Positions 43,308 through 51,834 of a DNA stretch of 64,000 nucleotides are shown piece after piece. Source of the DNA: Pseudomonas sp. GR 6-02 (GTDB lineage: Bacteria; Pseudomonadota; Gammaproteobacteria; Pseudomonadales; Pseudomonadaceae). The stretch lies in contig NZ_CP011567.1 in the NCBI RefSeq assembly GCF_001655615.1, positions 4,163,001-4,227,000 of the forward strand. The letters run 5' to 3'. Numbering within the stretch: position 1 is the first letter of the stretch; each line of letters starts with the position of its first letter. Both the position numbers and the translations under genes were made by a program. Below the pieces are notes generated by a model that did no database searches, had not been told where the DNA came from, and was given only the letters and a program-made list of their open reading frames with translations.

Positions 43308-44642
43308 TCAGGAATCCCAGATTGCGCCATACGCCGGAATGCCCCGCCCCTCCATTTCCTCAACCACTCGCTGGGTGAGCGTCTGGTTCGAAATGCAGAT
43401 CACCGCCTCGGCACCGAACGAGCAAACCGCGTCATAAGCCAGTTGCACAAGGTCTGGCTTGCCGAGCACATCGGTGTCCCAGATCAAGGCATCAGGATTG
43501 GCCCGCAGGATCTCTTCCACCAGTTCGTCACCGTAGGTTTTTCGCGGGCTGCGGGTCGACCAGACCAGCCGTATCGGTACTTGCCTGGCCAACAAATGGG
43601 GCAACACCGGGCCGATGCCGCTGCCCGTGGCGATGTACACCACCGATTTGAACAGGGTTTCGATGTGCGCCACGCCAGCGGTGGTAATGCCTTTGACCCA
43701 GACATGCGTCGGCATTTGCTCGATGAACTCGCCGGTCCAATCACCTGCCCGGGAAATGATCAGGCGAAAACCCGCTTCACCCGGTGCGGGAATATTGGCA
43801 AAGGAATGCCACTCCATCAGCGGGTTGAGACTGATGGCGTTGGAGGAGCCGGCAAACGGCGTGACATGGTCAAAACGGGCTATTACCGCATGAGAAGAAG
43901 GCCTGATCAGTTGCACCGGCACTTTGCGCAGACGAAACCATGGCAAGGCGATGCTGAACGTCAGCACAATCAGCATCCAGAATGCCACCGACGTCGACAG
44001 CGCCTCGCTCACGGAGGCCTGCGGGTTCTGGTCCCGGGTAAACAGAACGCTCCATACCCAGAACAGGGCAAGTGCGGTCCACCCACCAAAGCGGTGCATT
44101 CGCTCGAAGCCGTTGTGAAAACGCCCGCGAATCCGCGGGTGAGCCATGACGGCCACCAGCAGCAAGATCCCCAGCAACCCGGCGCTCACCCCGAGCAGCG
44201 CCAGGGAAACGCCGCCCAAGCTTTCAGTCCAATGCCAGGCCAGGGAGCCGATCAACACCGCGAACCAGCCAATCGCCGCCAGCGCCCCGCCACTGTGCAA
44301 GCCGCCAAAGTGGTAAACCTTGGCCAGTGAGCGGCGTATCGCAAGCGGCCAGGAAGTGGGCGCCCGGGTTGCCAGCCAGAACAGCAGATTGATGATGTAT
44401 TGCTGGCGAATCAAAATCGCCAGCGACAGATTCGCCACCACCAATCCCGACAGCGCCTCAAGGACTATCCCCGTGGATGTCCACCACTGCCCGGCGGTCA
44501 ACCCATGCGCCAGTGCCGCGATATTGAATGCAAGCACCAGCGCTACGAGGCGGTTGTAATGCGAAAATATCGGCAACGTCCCCAATCGCCGCCACAGCAC
44601 GCGCTTGACCGGCAGCGCGGTATCCGGATTCCCCCCCTTCAT
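43308..44642 (-). CDS. Membrane-bound NAD-binding oxidoreductase (TmpA/TmpL-like)
   Basis: This integral-membrane protein has 444 residues. The first 260 hold about six or seven hydrophobic helices with several His (HYNRLVALVLAFNIAALAHG, KVYHFGGLHSGGAL, MHRFGGWTALALFW). A cytosolic ferredoxin-reductase-like part follows, with a WHSFANIP segment resembling the FAD-contact H-P-F-T of ferric reductases and SVVYIATGSGIGPVLPHLL as the NAD(P) site (about 340-345). The closest architecture I recall is fungal TmpA, and the C-terminal part of TmpL. ATG 44642 overlaps the adenylation gene stop in an ATGA junction, so the two are co-translated. The reaction is not known. Confidence 0.75.
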   Translation of the reverse strand: MKGGNPDTALPVKRVLWRRLGTLPIFSHYNRLVALVLAFNIAALAHGLTAGQWWTSTGIVLEALSGLVVANLSLAILIRQQYIINLLFWLATRAPTSWPLAIRRSLAKVYHFGGLHSGGALAAIGWFAVLIGSLAWHWTESLGGVSLALLGVSAGLLGILLLVAVMAHPRIRGRFHNGFERMHRFGGWTALALFWVWSVLFTRDQNPQASVSEALSTSVAFWMLIVLTFSIALPWFRLRKVPVQLIRPSSHAVIARFDHVTPFAGSSNAISLNPLMEWHSFANIPAPGEAGFRLIISRAGDWTGEFIEQMPTHVWVKGITTAGVAHIETLFKSVVYIATGSGIGPVLPHLLARQVPIRLVWSTRSPRKTYGDELVEEILRANPDALIWDTDVLGKPDLVQLAYDAVCSFGAEAVICISNQTLTQRVVEEMEGRGIPAYGAIWDS

Positions 44643-46237
44643 GCGCCCACCCCTTGCCGGGTCGTCGCGTCGGCCTGGTGCGTCATCGCCCACTCCAGCA
44701 GCAAGCGTTTGTCGACCTTGCCGCGTGAGGTCAGCGGAATGTGCTCCACGGCGAGGATCAGCGAAGGGACGCAATAGTAGGCAAGCCGCTCTTCACAGCG
44801 CCGTCTTGCATCATCGATGTCCGTGGTAACGGGATAGACGAAGGCCACCAGATGGCGACTGTCGAGTTTCAACGTGACCGCCCGCTCGCAGCGATCAGAT
44901 GACTCCAGAGCCGCAGAAACAGAGTCGAGCTCCACCCGAAACCCTCTGACCTTGACCTGATCATCGACACGTCCCAGGTGTTCAAGTTCGCCGTTCACTG
45001 TCCAGCGCCCCAGATCACGTGTGCGAAACATCATCCGGCCCTGCCCCAGAAACGGATCGGGCCGATAGCGTTCGGCGGTCAGCGTCGGGTTACTCAAATA
45101 ACCGGCGGTCACACAGTCGCCGCCAGCCCACATCTCACCTTGCTCACCCGCCTGACAGAGCTGGCCCGCCTCATCCAGCACGTACACCGTGTTGTTGGGC
45201 GTGGGTTTGCCGATCGTCAATGCACCTGCGCCCCTGTAATGCTGCATGGTGTTGACGATCGTGGTTTCGGTCGGGCCGCAGGCATTGTAAAAAGTGCAGA
45301 ACGAGGACCAGCGATCAGCCAGGGGCTGAGGGCAAGGCTCCCCGGCAAGGGCCACGACCTTGACTTGCTGACAACGCAATGGATCGAGTGTGCCGAGTAT
45401 CGAAGGTGTAGCGATCAGCACATCGCATTGTTCAGCAGTCTGGGCGATGTCCTTGCCACGGATCATCAAGGTCGCACCATGAGCCAGACACCCGAGTATT
45501 TCCCAGGCCGCCATGTCAAAGGCGATGTTAAGTATCTGTCCGACCTTGAGCCCAGGCCGCATGCCGAGATTGCCAGGGGCTGTCAGCAATATATTGCACA
45601 CATTGCGGTGGGTCACCCGAACCCCATTGGGCAGGCCGGTGGTGCCGGAGGTAAACAGCACGAAACACAACCGGTCCGGGGTCGATGACAGCGAACAGGC
45701 CACATTCAGGTCATCAGCGGGTGTTGACGCAACCGCCATGAACTCATCGAGGCAAATGCAGTGTTGCTGCGACGTCAGGGGAATTCGCGACTCGAGGCTC
45801 GACAGTGTCAGCACCACCCGCGTCGAGGCCACGTCCATGATGTGGCGCAATTGCGCGGTGGGAGTAATCCCTACGTGCTGAGGGATGTAGGCAGCACCCA
45901 CTTTCAATGCGGCCAACATTCCCGCCAGCATCGGGATCGAACGCTCCACAAACAAGGCCACGTGATCGCCCGGGGCGACGCCCTGCTGACGCAACAGCGT
46001 GGCCAGTCGGTTGGCCTGCCGGTTCAGTTCACCGTAGGTGATGGCTTCGCCCTCACAATGGGCGGCAATGTCCTGAGGTCTGGCGGCGGCTTGCGCCTCG
46101 ATGGCGTGATGGATCAGAAGATACTCAGGCTCAACCGTCGGCCCACGACCGAACTGCGGCCACACGTCATGGGTGTTGTTGTCCGGAAGCAGCGAACACA
46201 TCGATGCCGACTCAAGGGAAATTTTGCACTCTTGCAT
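44639..46237 (-). CDS. Stand-alone amino-acid adenylation protein (NRPS-like)
   Basis: This protein of 532 residues matches a nonribosomal-peptide adenylation domain. A3 is FTSGTTGLPNG (with Asn204 where Lys is usual), A4 is NIAFDMAAWEILGCLAHGA with Asp241 that normally binds the substrate amino group, A5 is YNACGPTETTIVNT, A7 is MMFRTRDLGRW, A8 is GRVDDQVKVRGFRVEL, and A10 is SRGKVDKRLL with the catalytic Lys. There is no carrier domain after it; the protein ends 25-30 residues past A10. It should activate an amino acid or similar amine acid as adenylate. Next comes a membrane oxidoreductase in a 4-base overlap, the order of domains in fungal TmpL. Confidence 0.82.
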   Translation of the reverse strand: MQECKISLESASMCSLLPDNNTHDVWPQFGRGPTVEPEYLLIHHAIEAQAAARPQDIAAHCEGEAITYGELNRQANRLATLLRQQGVAPGDHVALFVERSIPMLAGMLAALKVGAAYIPQHVGITPTAQLRHIMDVASTRVVLTLSSLESRIPLTSQQHCICLDEFMAVASTPADDLNVACSLSSTPDRLCFVLFTSGTTGLPNGVRVTHRNVCNILLTAPGNLGMRPGLKVGQILNIAFDMAAWEILGCLAHGATLMIRGKDIAQTAEQCDVLIATPSILGTLDPLRCQQVKVVALAGEPCPQPLADRWSSFCTFYNACGPTETTIVNTMQHYRGAGALTIGKPTPNNTVYVLDEAGQLCQAGEQGEMWAGGDCVTAGYLSNPTLTAERYRPDPFLGQGRMMFRTRDLGRWTVNGELEHLGRVDDQVKVRGFRVELDSVSAALESSDRCERAVTLKLDSRHLVAFVYPVTTDIDDARRRCEERLAYYCVPSLILAVEHIPLTSRGKVDKRLLLEWAMTHQADATTRQGVGA

Positions 46238-46495
46238 GTTAAAAATTCTCTTCAGGCTCAATATTTACGTTCAAGCACGGGTGGTTCTGCGCAGCCTGGT
46301 GAGAGGCTGGGCTGACTGCCTGAGCTTGCTGCATGGGTTGAGCCGCGAAGTTCGATGCCATTACATGGATTACAAACCCCTCAGAAATCTCCTACACAAA
46401 TAAGTAATGGTTTTCCCCGACGAAGGAATAAACCACAGTGGCCGGCGTCCTTCTTGTCAGTGCCATTCATCACAGCCAGAGAACACGCCATTTCC

Positions 46496-47002
46496 ATGAA
46501 CAACATCGACGGACAATTGCGTGAAATCATTCCCAGGCTGCGGCGCTTCGCCGTATCGTTGACGCGCAACCCCAGCAGCGCCGACGATCTGGTGCAGGCA
46601 AGCCTGGAACGAGCGCTGTCGAATTGGAGCGCTAAACGTCCGGAGGGCGACCTGCGGGCCTGGCTGTTTTCGATTCTTTATCGGCAGTTTCTCGACGCCC
46701 ACCGCCGCTCCCGGCGGTATGCGCGGATGCTCGAATTCTTTACCGGGCGCGACGATGCGCAGCCTTCGGTAGAACGCACGGTAATCGCCCAATCGACCCT
46801 GCAAGCCTTCGATCAGCTCAGCACCGAACAGCGCGCACTGCTGCTCTGGGTGTCGGTCGAAGGCATGAGTTACAAGGAGGTCGCCGAGATTCTCGACGTC
46901 CCCATCGGCACCGTGATGTCACGCCTGTCCCGCGCGCGTCAGGCCTTGCGCCAGCTCAGTGACGGCGAAATCACCCGCCCTTCCCTGCGGAGACTCAAAT
47001 GA
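46496..47002 (+). CDS. ECF-type RNA polymerase sigma factor
   Basis: This sigma factor has 168 residues. Region 2 is LREIIPRLRRFAVSLTRNPSSADDLVQASLERAL and continues to the DLRAWLFSILYRQFLDAHRR segment; region 4 is LSTEQRALLLWVSVEGMSYKEVAEILDVPIGTVMSRLSRARQAL. ATG 46496 is used since the family begins a few residues before region 2. Its stop overlaps the start of the anti-sigma gene in an ATGA junction. Its promoter targets are unknown; the divergent adenylation gene is one possibility. Confidence 0.92.
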   Translation: MNNIDGQLREIIPRLRRFAVSLTRNPSSADDLVQASLERALSNWSAKRPEGDLRAWLFSILYRQFLDAHRRSRRYARMLEFFTGRDDAQPSVERTVIAQSTLQAFDQLSTEQRALLLWVSVEGMSYKEVAEILDVPIGTVMSRLSRARQALRQLSDGEITRPSLRRLK

Positions 47003-47751
47003 TCAGCCTGCCTCCCAACGAGCGTGACCTGCACGCCTACGTCGATCACCAACTCAGCGATGCCGACCGACATCAAGTGGAAATTTATCTGGCCGGCAAC
47101 GCCGAAGTGGCCGCACAAGTACGCGCCTGGCAGCAAGACGCCCAGCAATTGCGCGCAGCCCTGAGCGGCGCCTTGCAGCAACCGGCCAACCCGCAACTTG
47201 ACCCGGCGCTGATTCGCCAGCGCCTCAAACGCCAGTCTCGCCGTCATCTGGCCAGTGCCGCGATGTTGTTGATTGCGGTCAGCGTCGGCGGATTGGGCGG
47301 TTGGCACGCGCGGGAGATGACTCTGGTCAGCCCCCCACTGCCGATGGCCGATGCGATGCAGGCCTACCGACTGATTGCTCAGCAAGGCATGCTGCCGGCG
47401 GATTACCAAGTCAGCGACGATGGCGATATGCAAGGCTGGCTCGACCGCTATTTCAGCCAGGCCCATCGCCTGCCGAACTTGGCGGGGGCAGGCTACAAAC
47501 CGGTCAGCGGCCGTTTGCTCAGTACCGAACAAGGGCCGGCGGCGATGGTGGTTTACGAAGATCAGGGCGGCCACAAAGTCAGCTTCTACGTCCGGCCACC
47601 GGGGCCGAAAAACTTCCTCCTGCCCCGCGGCAGCCGCAGCGACGGCGAACTGCAGGCCGAGTATTGGTCGGATGCCGGGTACAACTACGCGATGGTCAGC
47701 CCGAGTGACACACCGGCGGCGCAGATACTCAAGCAGACACTGAAGTTCTGA
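46999..47751 (+). CDS. Membrane anti-sigma factor
   Basis: This protein of 250 residues is translationally coupled to the ECF sigma gene. The cytoplasmic N-terminal domain (ERDLHAYVDHQLSDADRHQVEIYLAGNAEVAAQVRAW) is the usual anti-sigma helical domain but lacks the H-x3-C-x2-C zinc motif. One membrane segment lies at about 84-101 (HLASAAMLLIAVSVGGLGGW), followed by a periplasmic domain of about 145 residues. It should hold the sigma factor at the membrane and release it upon an envelope signal. Confidence 0.88.
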   Translation: MISLPPNERDLHAYVDHQLSDADRHQVEIYLAGNAEVAAQVRAWQQDAQQLRAALSGALQQPANPQLDPALIRQRLKRQSRRHLASAAMLLIAVSVGGLGGWHAREMTLVSPPLPMADAMQAYRLIAQQGMLPADYQVSDDGDMQGWLDRYFSQAHRLPNLAGAGYKPVSGRLLSTEQGPAAMVVYEDQGGHKVSFYVRPPGPKNFLLPRGSRSDGELQAEYWSDAGYNYAMVSPSDTPAAQILKQTLKF

Positions 47752-47763
47752 TCCGGGTTGTGG

Positions 47764-48600
47764 TCACCCCTGCCCAAACACCTGCGAAGGCCTGCGCAAC
47801 AGCGGGTCGAACGGGTTGATCCGCGGCCCGATCAACGCCGCTTCGCGCTTGAGCATTTCCACCACGGTCGGCAAACGATCCGGCCCCAGGCGATCACTGA
47901 TCGTGGCTACGCTCAACGCCGCCACCGCCCGGCCGTCGCGATCGAGGATCGGCACGGCCACGCCGGCCATGCCCTGCAACACGCCGGTGTTGCGCCCGGC
48001 GTACCCGAGCGCGCGCACATTCTCGACTTCCGAGCGCAGGAACACTTCGTCATACAGGTGAAAATCCTTGAGCCGCGGCAAGTTGTAGTGAATCACCGTG
48101 TCGCGTTCCTCTTGCGGCAGGAATGCCAGAATCGCCAGGCTGCCCTGACCCACGCCGAGCGCCACCCGCCCGCCGATGTCACCGGTAAATGTGCGGATCG
48201 GAAACGGCCCTTCACTGCGGTCCAGACAGATCGCATCAAAGCCACTGCGCGCCAGCAAAAACAGCGAATCGCCCAGCGATGCCGATAACCGCAGCAATGC
48301 CGGCCGCGCCAGTTCTCGCAGGTTGTTGGTATTGCCGGCGCGGGCCGCCAAGGCAAAAAACTCCAGGCTCAGGCGATAGCGTTTGCTGCGGGCGTCCTGC
48401 TCGACCATGCCCTCGTCCATCAAGCTGCGCAGCAAGCGGTGGGTAGTCGGTTGCGACAAGCCGATGCGCTGCGCCAGTTGCGTCACGCGTTCGCCGCCCT
48501 CGACGGTGTCACCCAGGCTGCGCAGCACCGCAAACAGTCTTGAGACCGCACCGACACCGACTTCATTTTTGTTTTCATTCCGATCAGTGGAATCTGACAT
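47764..48600 (-). CDS. IclR-family regulator
   Basis: This regulator has 278 residues: winged HTH (VSRLFAVLRSLGDTVEGGERVTQLAQRIGLSQPTTHRLLRSLMDEGMV) then an IclR effector domain (RFTGDIGGRVALGVGQGSLAILAFLP, GYAGRNTGVLQGMAGVAVPI, AALSVATISDRL). The start is either ATG 48600 (used; TGAGA upstream) or ATG 48612. It is divergent from the ABC/oxidase operon and is its likely regulator. The inverted repeat TCACTGAA/TTCAGTGA lies between them. Confidence 0.91.
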   Translation of the reverse strand: MSDSTDRNENKNEVGVGAVSRLFAVLRSLGDTVEGGERVTQLAQRIGLSQPTTHRLLRSLMDEGMVEQDARSKRYRLSLEFFALAARAGNTNNLRELARPALLRLSASLGDSLFLLARSGFDAICLDRSEGPFPIRTFTGDIGGRVALGVGQGSLAILAFLPQEERDTVIHYNLPRLKDFHLYDEVFLRSEVENVRALGYAGRNTGVLQGMAGVAVPILDRDGRAVAALSVATISDRLGPDRLPTVVEMLKREAALIGPRINPFDPLLRRPSQVFGQG

Positions 48601-48624
48601 TTGATTTCTCATCAATAAATTTAC

Positions 48625-48662
48625 TCACTGAATAAAACTGAAAATAGTCATCGCTTCAGTGA
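48625..48662. promoter_or_regulatory. Candidate IclR operator
   Basis: TCACTGAA (48625-48632) is inverted as TTCAGTGA at 48655-48662, with 22 A+T-rich bases between. It is near the IclR gene start and about 180 bases before the ABC operon start. Binding is inferred from position only. Confidence 0.45.
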
Positions 48663-48843
48663 AATAGGTTATTGAGCCCATCCTATTCTTCGTCCTACTC
48701 TGCGTCCATACAGGGGCGATTCGAACAACAACGGCAGCCGACACATGTCGAGCGCCAACGCACCCCGCAACATCTTTTCGTATCTGCCCATACAAAAAAG
48801 CGCGCCGTTGGCGACGCATAACAATCTCAGGTGGAGCGCAGTC

Positions 48844-49869
48844 ATGGCTTTTGTGCAGCTTGAAAACCTCGGCAAACGATATGGCGAGATCGACGCAGTC
48901 GTCGCCACCAACCTGTCGGTGGAAAAAGGCGAGTTCGTCTCACTGCTCGGCCCCTCCGGCTGCGGCAAAACCACCACCCTGCAAATGATCGCCGGCTTCG
49001 TCGAAGTCAGCAGCGGACGCATTGTGCTGGACGGTCGCGACATCACCCACGCCAAACCCGCCAGCCGTGGCCTGGGCGTGGTATTCCAGAGTTACGCGCT
49101 GTTCCCGCACATGACCGTGCAAGACAACGTCGCCTTCGGCCTGCGCATGCGCAAAGTGCCCAACGGTGAGTTGCAGCAACGGGTGGACCGAGTGCTGAAA
49201 CTGGTTCGCCTGCACCAGCACGCCGAGCGTTACCCGCGAGAGCTTTCCGGCGGCCAGCGCCAGCGTGTTGCACTGGCCCGGGCGTTGGTGATCGAGCCGC
49301 CGGTGTTGCTGCTCGACGAACCGCTGTCCAACCTCGACGCCAATTTGCGCGAAGAGATGCAGTTCGAAATCCGCCGCATCCAGCGTGAAGTCGGGATCAC
49401 CACGCTGATGGTCACCCACGACCAGTCCGAAGCGCTGTCGATCAGCGATCGGGTGGTGGTGATGCAGGCCGGGCGCATCACCCAGATCGACGCCCCTTAC
49501 ACCCTCTACGAACACCCGCGCACCGAGTTCATTTCCGGGTTCGTCGGCAAAGCCAATCTGCTGCCCGGTGAGCGAGATGGCGCCGGCGTGGTTCAGGTGT
49601 GCAACACCGGCAACGGTGAACTGACGTTAAGCCTGCGCCCGGAGAAAATCGATCTGCGGGAAAAAGGACATGGTCGTCTGCAAGGCAAGATCGCCAGCCG
49701 CTTCTTCCTCGGCAGCCAATGGTTGTACGGCGTAACGACAACCCTGGGCGAACTCTGCGTGGTGCGCCGCAACGACGGCTCGGCGCCACTGGCCGAAGGC
49801 ACGGCGGTCGGCCTCGACTGGGACGCGGCACTGCTGCGGGTGCTGAGTGTCGACGAGGTGTCGGCATGA
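48844..49869 (+). CDS. ABC transporter ATP-binding protein (PotA type)
   Basis: This is an import ATPase of 341 residues. Walker A GPSGCGKTT, Q-loop VVFQSYALFPHMT, signature LSGGQRQRVALARAL, Walker B LLLDEPLSNLD and H-loop MVTHDQSE are all intact; a C-terminal TOBE domain follows. ATG 48844 has GGTGGAG at good distance. Its stop overlaps the permease start in an ATGA junction. It heads an operon of seven genes for import and oxidation of what is probably an opine or amino-acid-like compound. Confidence 0.94.
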   Translation: MAFVQLENLGKRYGEIDAVVATNLSVEKGEFVSLLGPSGCGKTTTLQMIAGFVEVSSGRIVLDGRDITHAKPASRGLGVVFQSYALFPHMTVQDNVAFGLRMRKVPNGELQQRVDRVLKLVRLHQHAERYPRELSGGQRQRVALARALVIEPPVLLLDEPLSNLDANLREEMQFEIRRIQREVGITTLMVTHDQSEALSISDRVVVMQAGRITQIDAPYTLYEHPRTEFISGFVGKANLLPGERDGAGVVQVCNTGNGELTLSLRPEKIDLREKGHGRLQGKIASRFFLGSQWLYGVTTTLGELCVVRRNDGSAPLAEGTAVGLDWDAALLRVLSVDEVSA

Positions 49870-50735
49870 ATACGCTCGCCGCCATCCGCCAGGGACGCCA
49901 AGGGTATGTGTTGTCGGCGCCGGCCCTGGCGTTGTACGTCGGCCTGCTGGCGATCCCGCTGCTGCTGACGCTGGTGTTGTCGTTGAACGTCTTCGACTAC
50001 AGCGCGGGGATCAACAGCGACGCCTACACCTTCGCCCATTACAGCAGCCTGCTGGGCGATCCGTACTTCTACGAGATCTTTCTGCGCACGATGTGGATCA
50101 GCGCCCTGACCACCCTGCTCTGCGTGCTGATCGGCGTGCCCGAGGCCTACATCCTCAGTCGCATGGGCGCACCGTGGCGTTCGATTTTCCTGATTCTGAT
50201 CCTCACGCCGCTGCTGATTTCGGTGGTGGTGCGGGCGTTCGGCTGGAGCCTGTTGCTGGGCGCCGACGGGCTGGTCAACCAGACCTTGCAAGCCTTCGGT
50301 GGCTCACCAATGAAGCTGCTCTACACGCCGTTCGCGGTGGTGATCGCGCTGGTCCACGTGATGCTGCCGTTCATGATCATTCCAGTCTGGACCTCGCTGC
50401 AAAAACTCGACCCGGCCGCCGAGCAGGCTGCGCTGTCACTGGGCGCCAGCCACTTCACGGTGATACGCAAAGTGGTGTTGCCGCAGGTCATGCCCGGCGT
50501 GCTCTCCGGCACCTTGATCGTGTTCGGCCTCGCGGCCAGTTCCTTCGCCATTCCCGGCTTGCTCGGCGGACGCCGGCTGAAGATGGTCGCCACGCTGATC
50601 TACGACCAGTACCTGTCGGAGCTGAACTGGCCGATGGGCGCCGCGATTGCCGTGGCCCTGCTGTTGCTCAACCTGCTGATCATGCTGTCGTGGAACCGGA
50701 TGATCGAAGGCCGCTACAAGAAGTCATTGGGATAA
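49866..50735 (+). CDS. ABC transporter permease (PotB type)
   Basis: This is an inner-membrane permease of 289 residues with about six helices. The EAA docking loop is EQAALSLGASHFTVIRKVVLPQVMPGVLSG. ATG 49866 overlaps the ATPase stop. The length and first-position order (before the PotC-type subunit) match spermidine/putrescine-type importers. Confidence 0.93.
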   Translation: MNTLAAIRQGRQGYVLSAPALALYVGLLAIPLLLTLVLSLNVFDYSAGINSDAYTFAHYSSLLGDPYFYEIFLRTMWISALTTLLCVLIGVPEAYILSRMGAPWRSIFLILILTPLLISVVVRAFGWSLLLGADGLVNQTLQAFGGSPMKLLYTPFAVVIALVHVMLPFMIIPVWTSLQKLDPAAEQAALSLGASHFTVIRKVVLPQVMPGVLSGTLIVFGLAASSFAIPGLLGGRRLKMVATLIYDQYLSELNWPMGAAIAVALLLLNLLIMLSWNRMIEGRYKKSLG

Positions 50736-50741
50736 TTCGTC

Positions 50742-51536
50742 ATGTCCAGAAACGGTCCTTTCGCCCTGCTGTTCCATGCCCTGGTGGTGCTGTTCATGCT
50801 CGCGCCGCTGGTGGTGGTGTGCCTCGTCGCCTTCACCCCGGAAAACACCCTGAGCCTGCCGACCACGGATTTCTCCCTGCGCTGGTTCCGCGCCGTGTTC
50901 GAACGCGCGGACTTTGTCGATGCGTTCTACAACAGCCTGATCCTGGCGTTCAGCGCGGCCAGTCTGGCGACGCTGATTGCGGTGCCGGCGGCGCTGGCGA
51001 TCACCCGCTTCGAGTTCCCCGGACGGGACTTTTTCAACGCCCTGTTCCTGTCGCCGATCATCATTCCGCACCTGGTGCTGGGGGTGGCGTTGCTGCGCCT
51101 GTTTGCGCTGATGGGCGTCAACGGCAGCTTCGCCTGGCTGATCTTCGCCCATGTGCTGGTGATCACACCGTATGTGTTGCGGCTGGTATTGGCGTCGGCC
51201 ATCGGCCTGGACCGCAGCGCCGAACACGCCGCGCAATCCTTGGGTGCCGGACGCTTCACGCTGTTCCGGCAAATCACCTTGCCGATGATTCTGCCGGGGG
51301 TCGCCGGTGGCTGGCTGCTGGCGTTCATCAACAGTTTTGACGAGGTCACGTTGTCGATCTTCGTCACCTCGCCGGCCACGCAAACCTTGCCGGTGCGCAT
51401 GTACGTGTACGCCACCGAATCCATCGATCCGATGATGGCGGCGGTGTCGGCCCTGGTGATCGCGCTGACCGCGCTGACGATGATTCTGCTCGATCGGGTC
51501 TACGGCCTGGATCGGGTTCTGGTGGGTAAACAATGA
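50742..51536 (+). CDS. ABC transporter permease (PotC type)
   Basis: This is an inner-membrane permease of 264 residues, six bases after the first permease. The EAA loop reads EHAAQSLGAGRFTLFRQITLPMILPGVAGG. The segment AFINSFDEVTLSIFVTSP after it is typical of PotC/YdcV proteins. It pairs with the previous permease. Confidence 0.93.
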   Translation: MSRNGPFALLFHALVVLFMLAPLVVVCLVAFTPENTLSLPTTDFSLRWFRAVFERADFVDAFYNSLILAFSAASLATLIAVPAALAITRFEFPGRDFFNALFLSPIIIPHLVLGVALLRLFALMGVNGSFAWLIFAHVLVITPYVLRLVLASAIGLDRSAEHAAQSLGAGRFTLFRQITLPMILPGVAGGWLLAFINSFDEVTLSIFVTSPATQTLPVRMYVYATESIDPMMAAVSALVIALTALTMILLDRVYGLDRVLVGKQ

Positions 51537-51543
51537 GGGCGCC

Positions 51544-51834
51544 ATGGCTCTGCTGAAACGACTGGCCGAAGGCGACCGCCCGGCCCTGGACTTTACCCTC
51601 GACGGCGTGCCTGCCAGTGGCTTGCTCGGCGACACCCTGCTGACCGCCGTGCTGACCTGCAGCGAACACCTGCGCGGCAGCGACTTCAGCGCCGAACCCC
51701 GCGCCGGCTTTTGCCTGATGGGCGCCTGCCAGGACTGCTGGGTACGCCTGGGCGATGGCCGCCGGGTGCGGGCCTGCTCGACGCAGCTTGAAGCCGGCCA
51801 GCAGGTCAGCCGCGAACCGGGGCGCTCGGTATGA
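51544..51834 (+). CDS. [2Fe-2S] small subunit of an opine oxidase/HcnA-like enzyme
   Basis: This protein of 96 residues is like HcnA and the small subunits of opine and D-amino-acid-type dehydrogenases. The cluster-binding run GFCLMGACQDCWVRLGDGRRVRAC gives C-x4-C-x2-C and a later Cys. It would pass electrons between the two flavoprotein subunits encoded next. It overlaps the following gene by 4 bases (ATGA). Confidence 0.88.
   Translation: MALLKRLAEGDRPALDFTLDGVPASGLLGDTLLTAVLTCSEHLRGSDFSAEPRAGFCLMGACQDCWVRLGDGRRVRACSTQLEAGQQVSREPGRSV

Noticed and set aside
51001..51340. Plus-strand Arg-rich frame overlapping the ABC permeases
   Set aside because: It overlaps two clear permease genes in another frame and lacks any motif.
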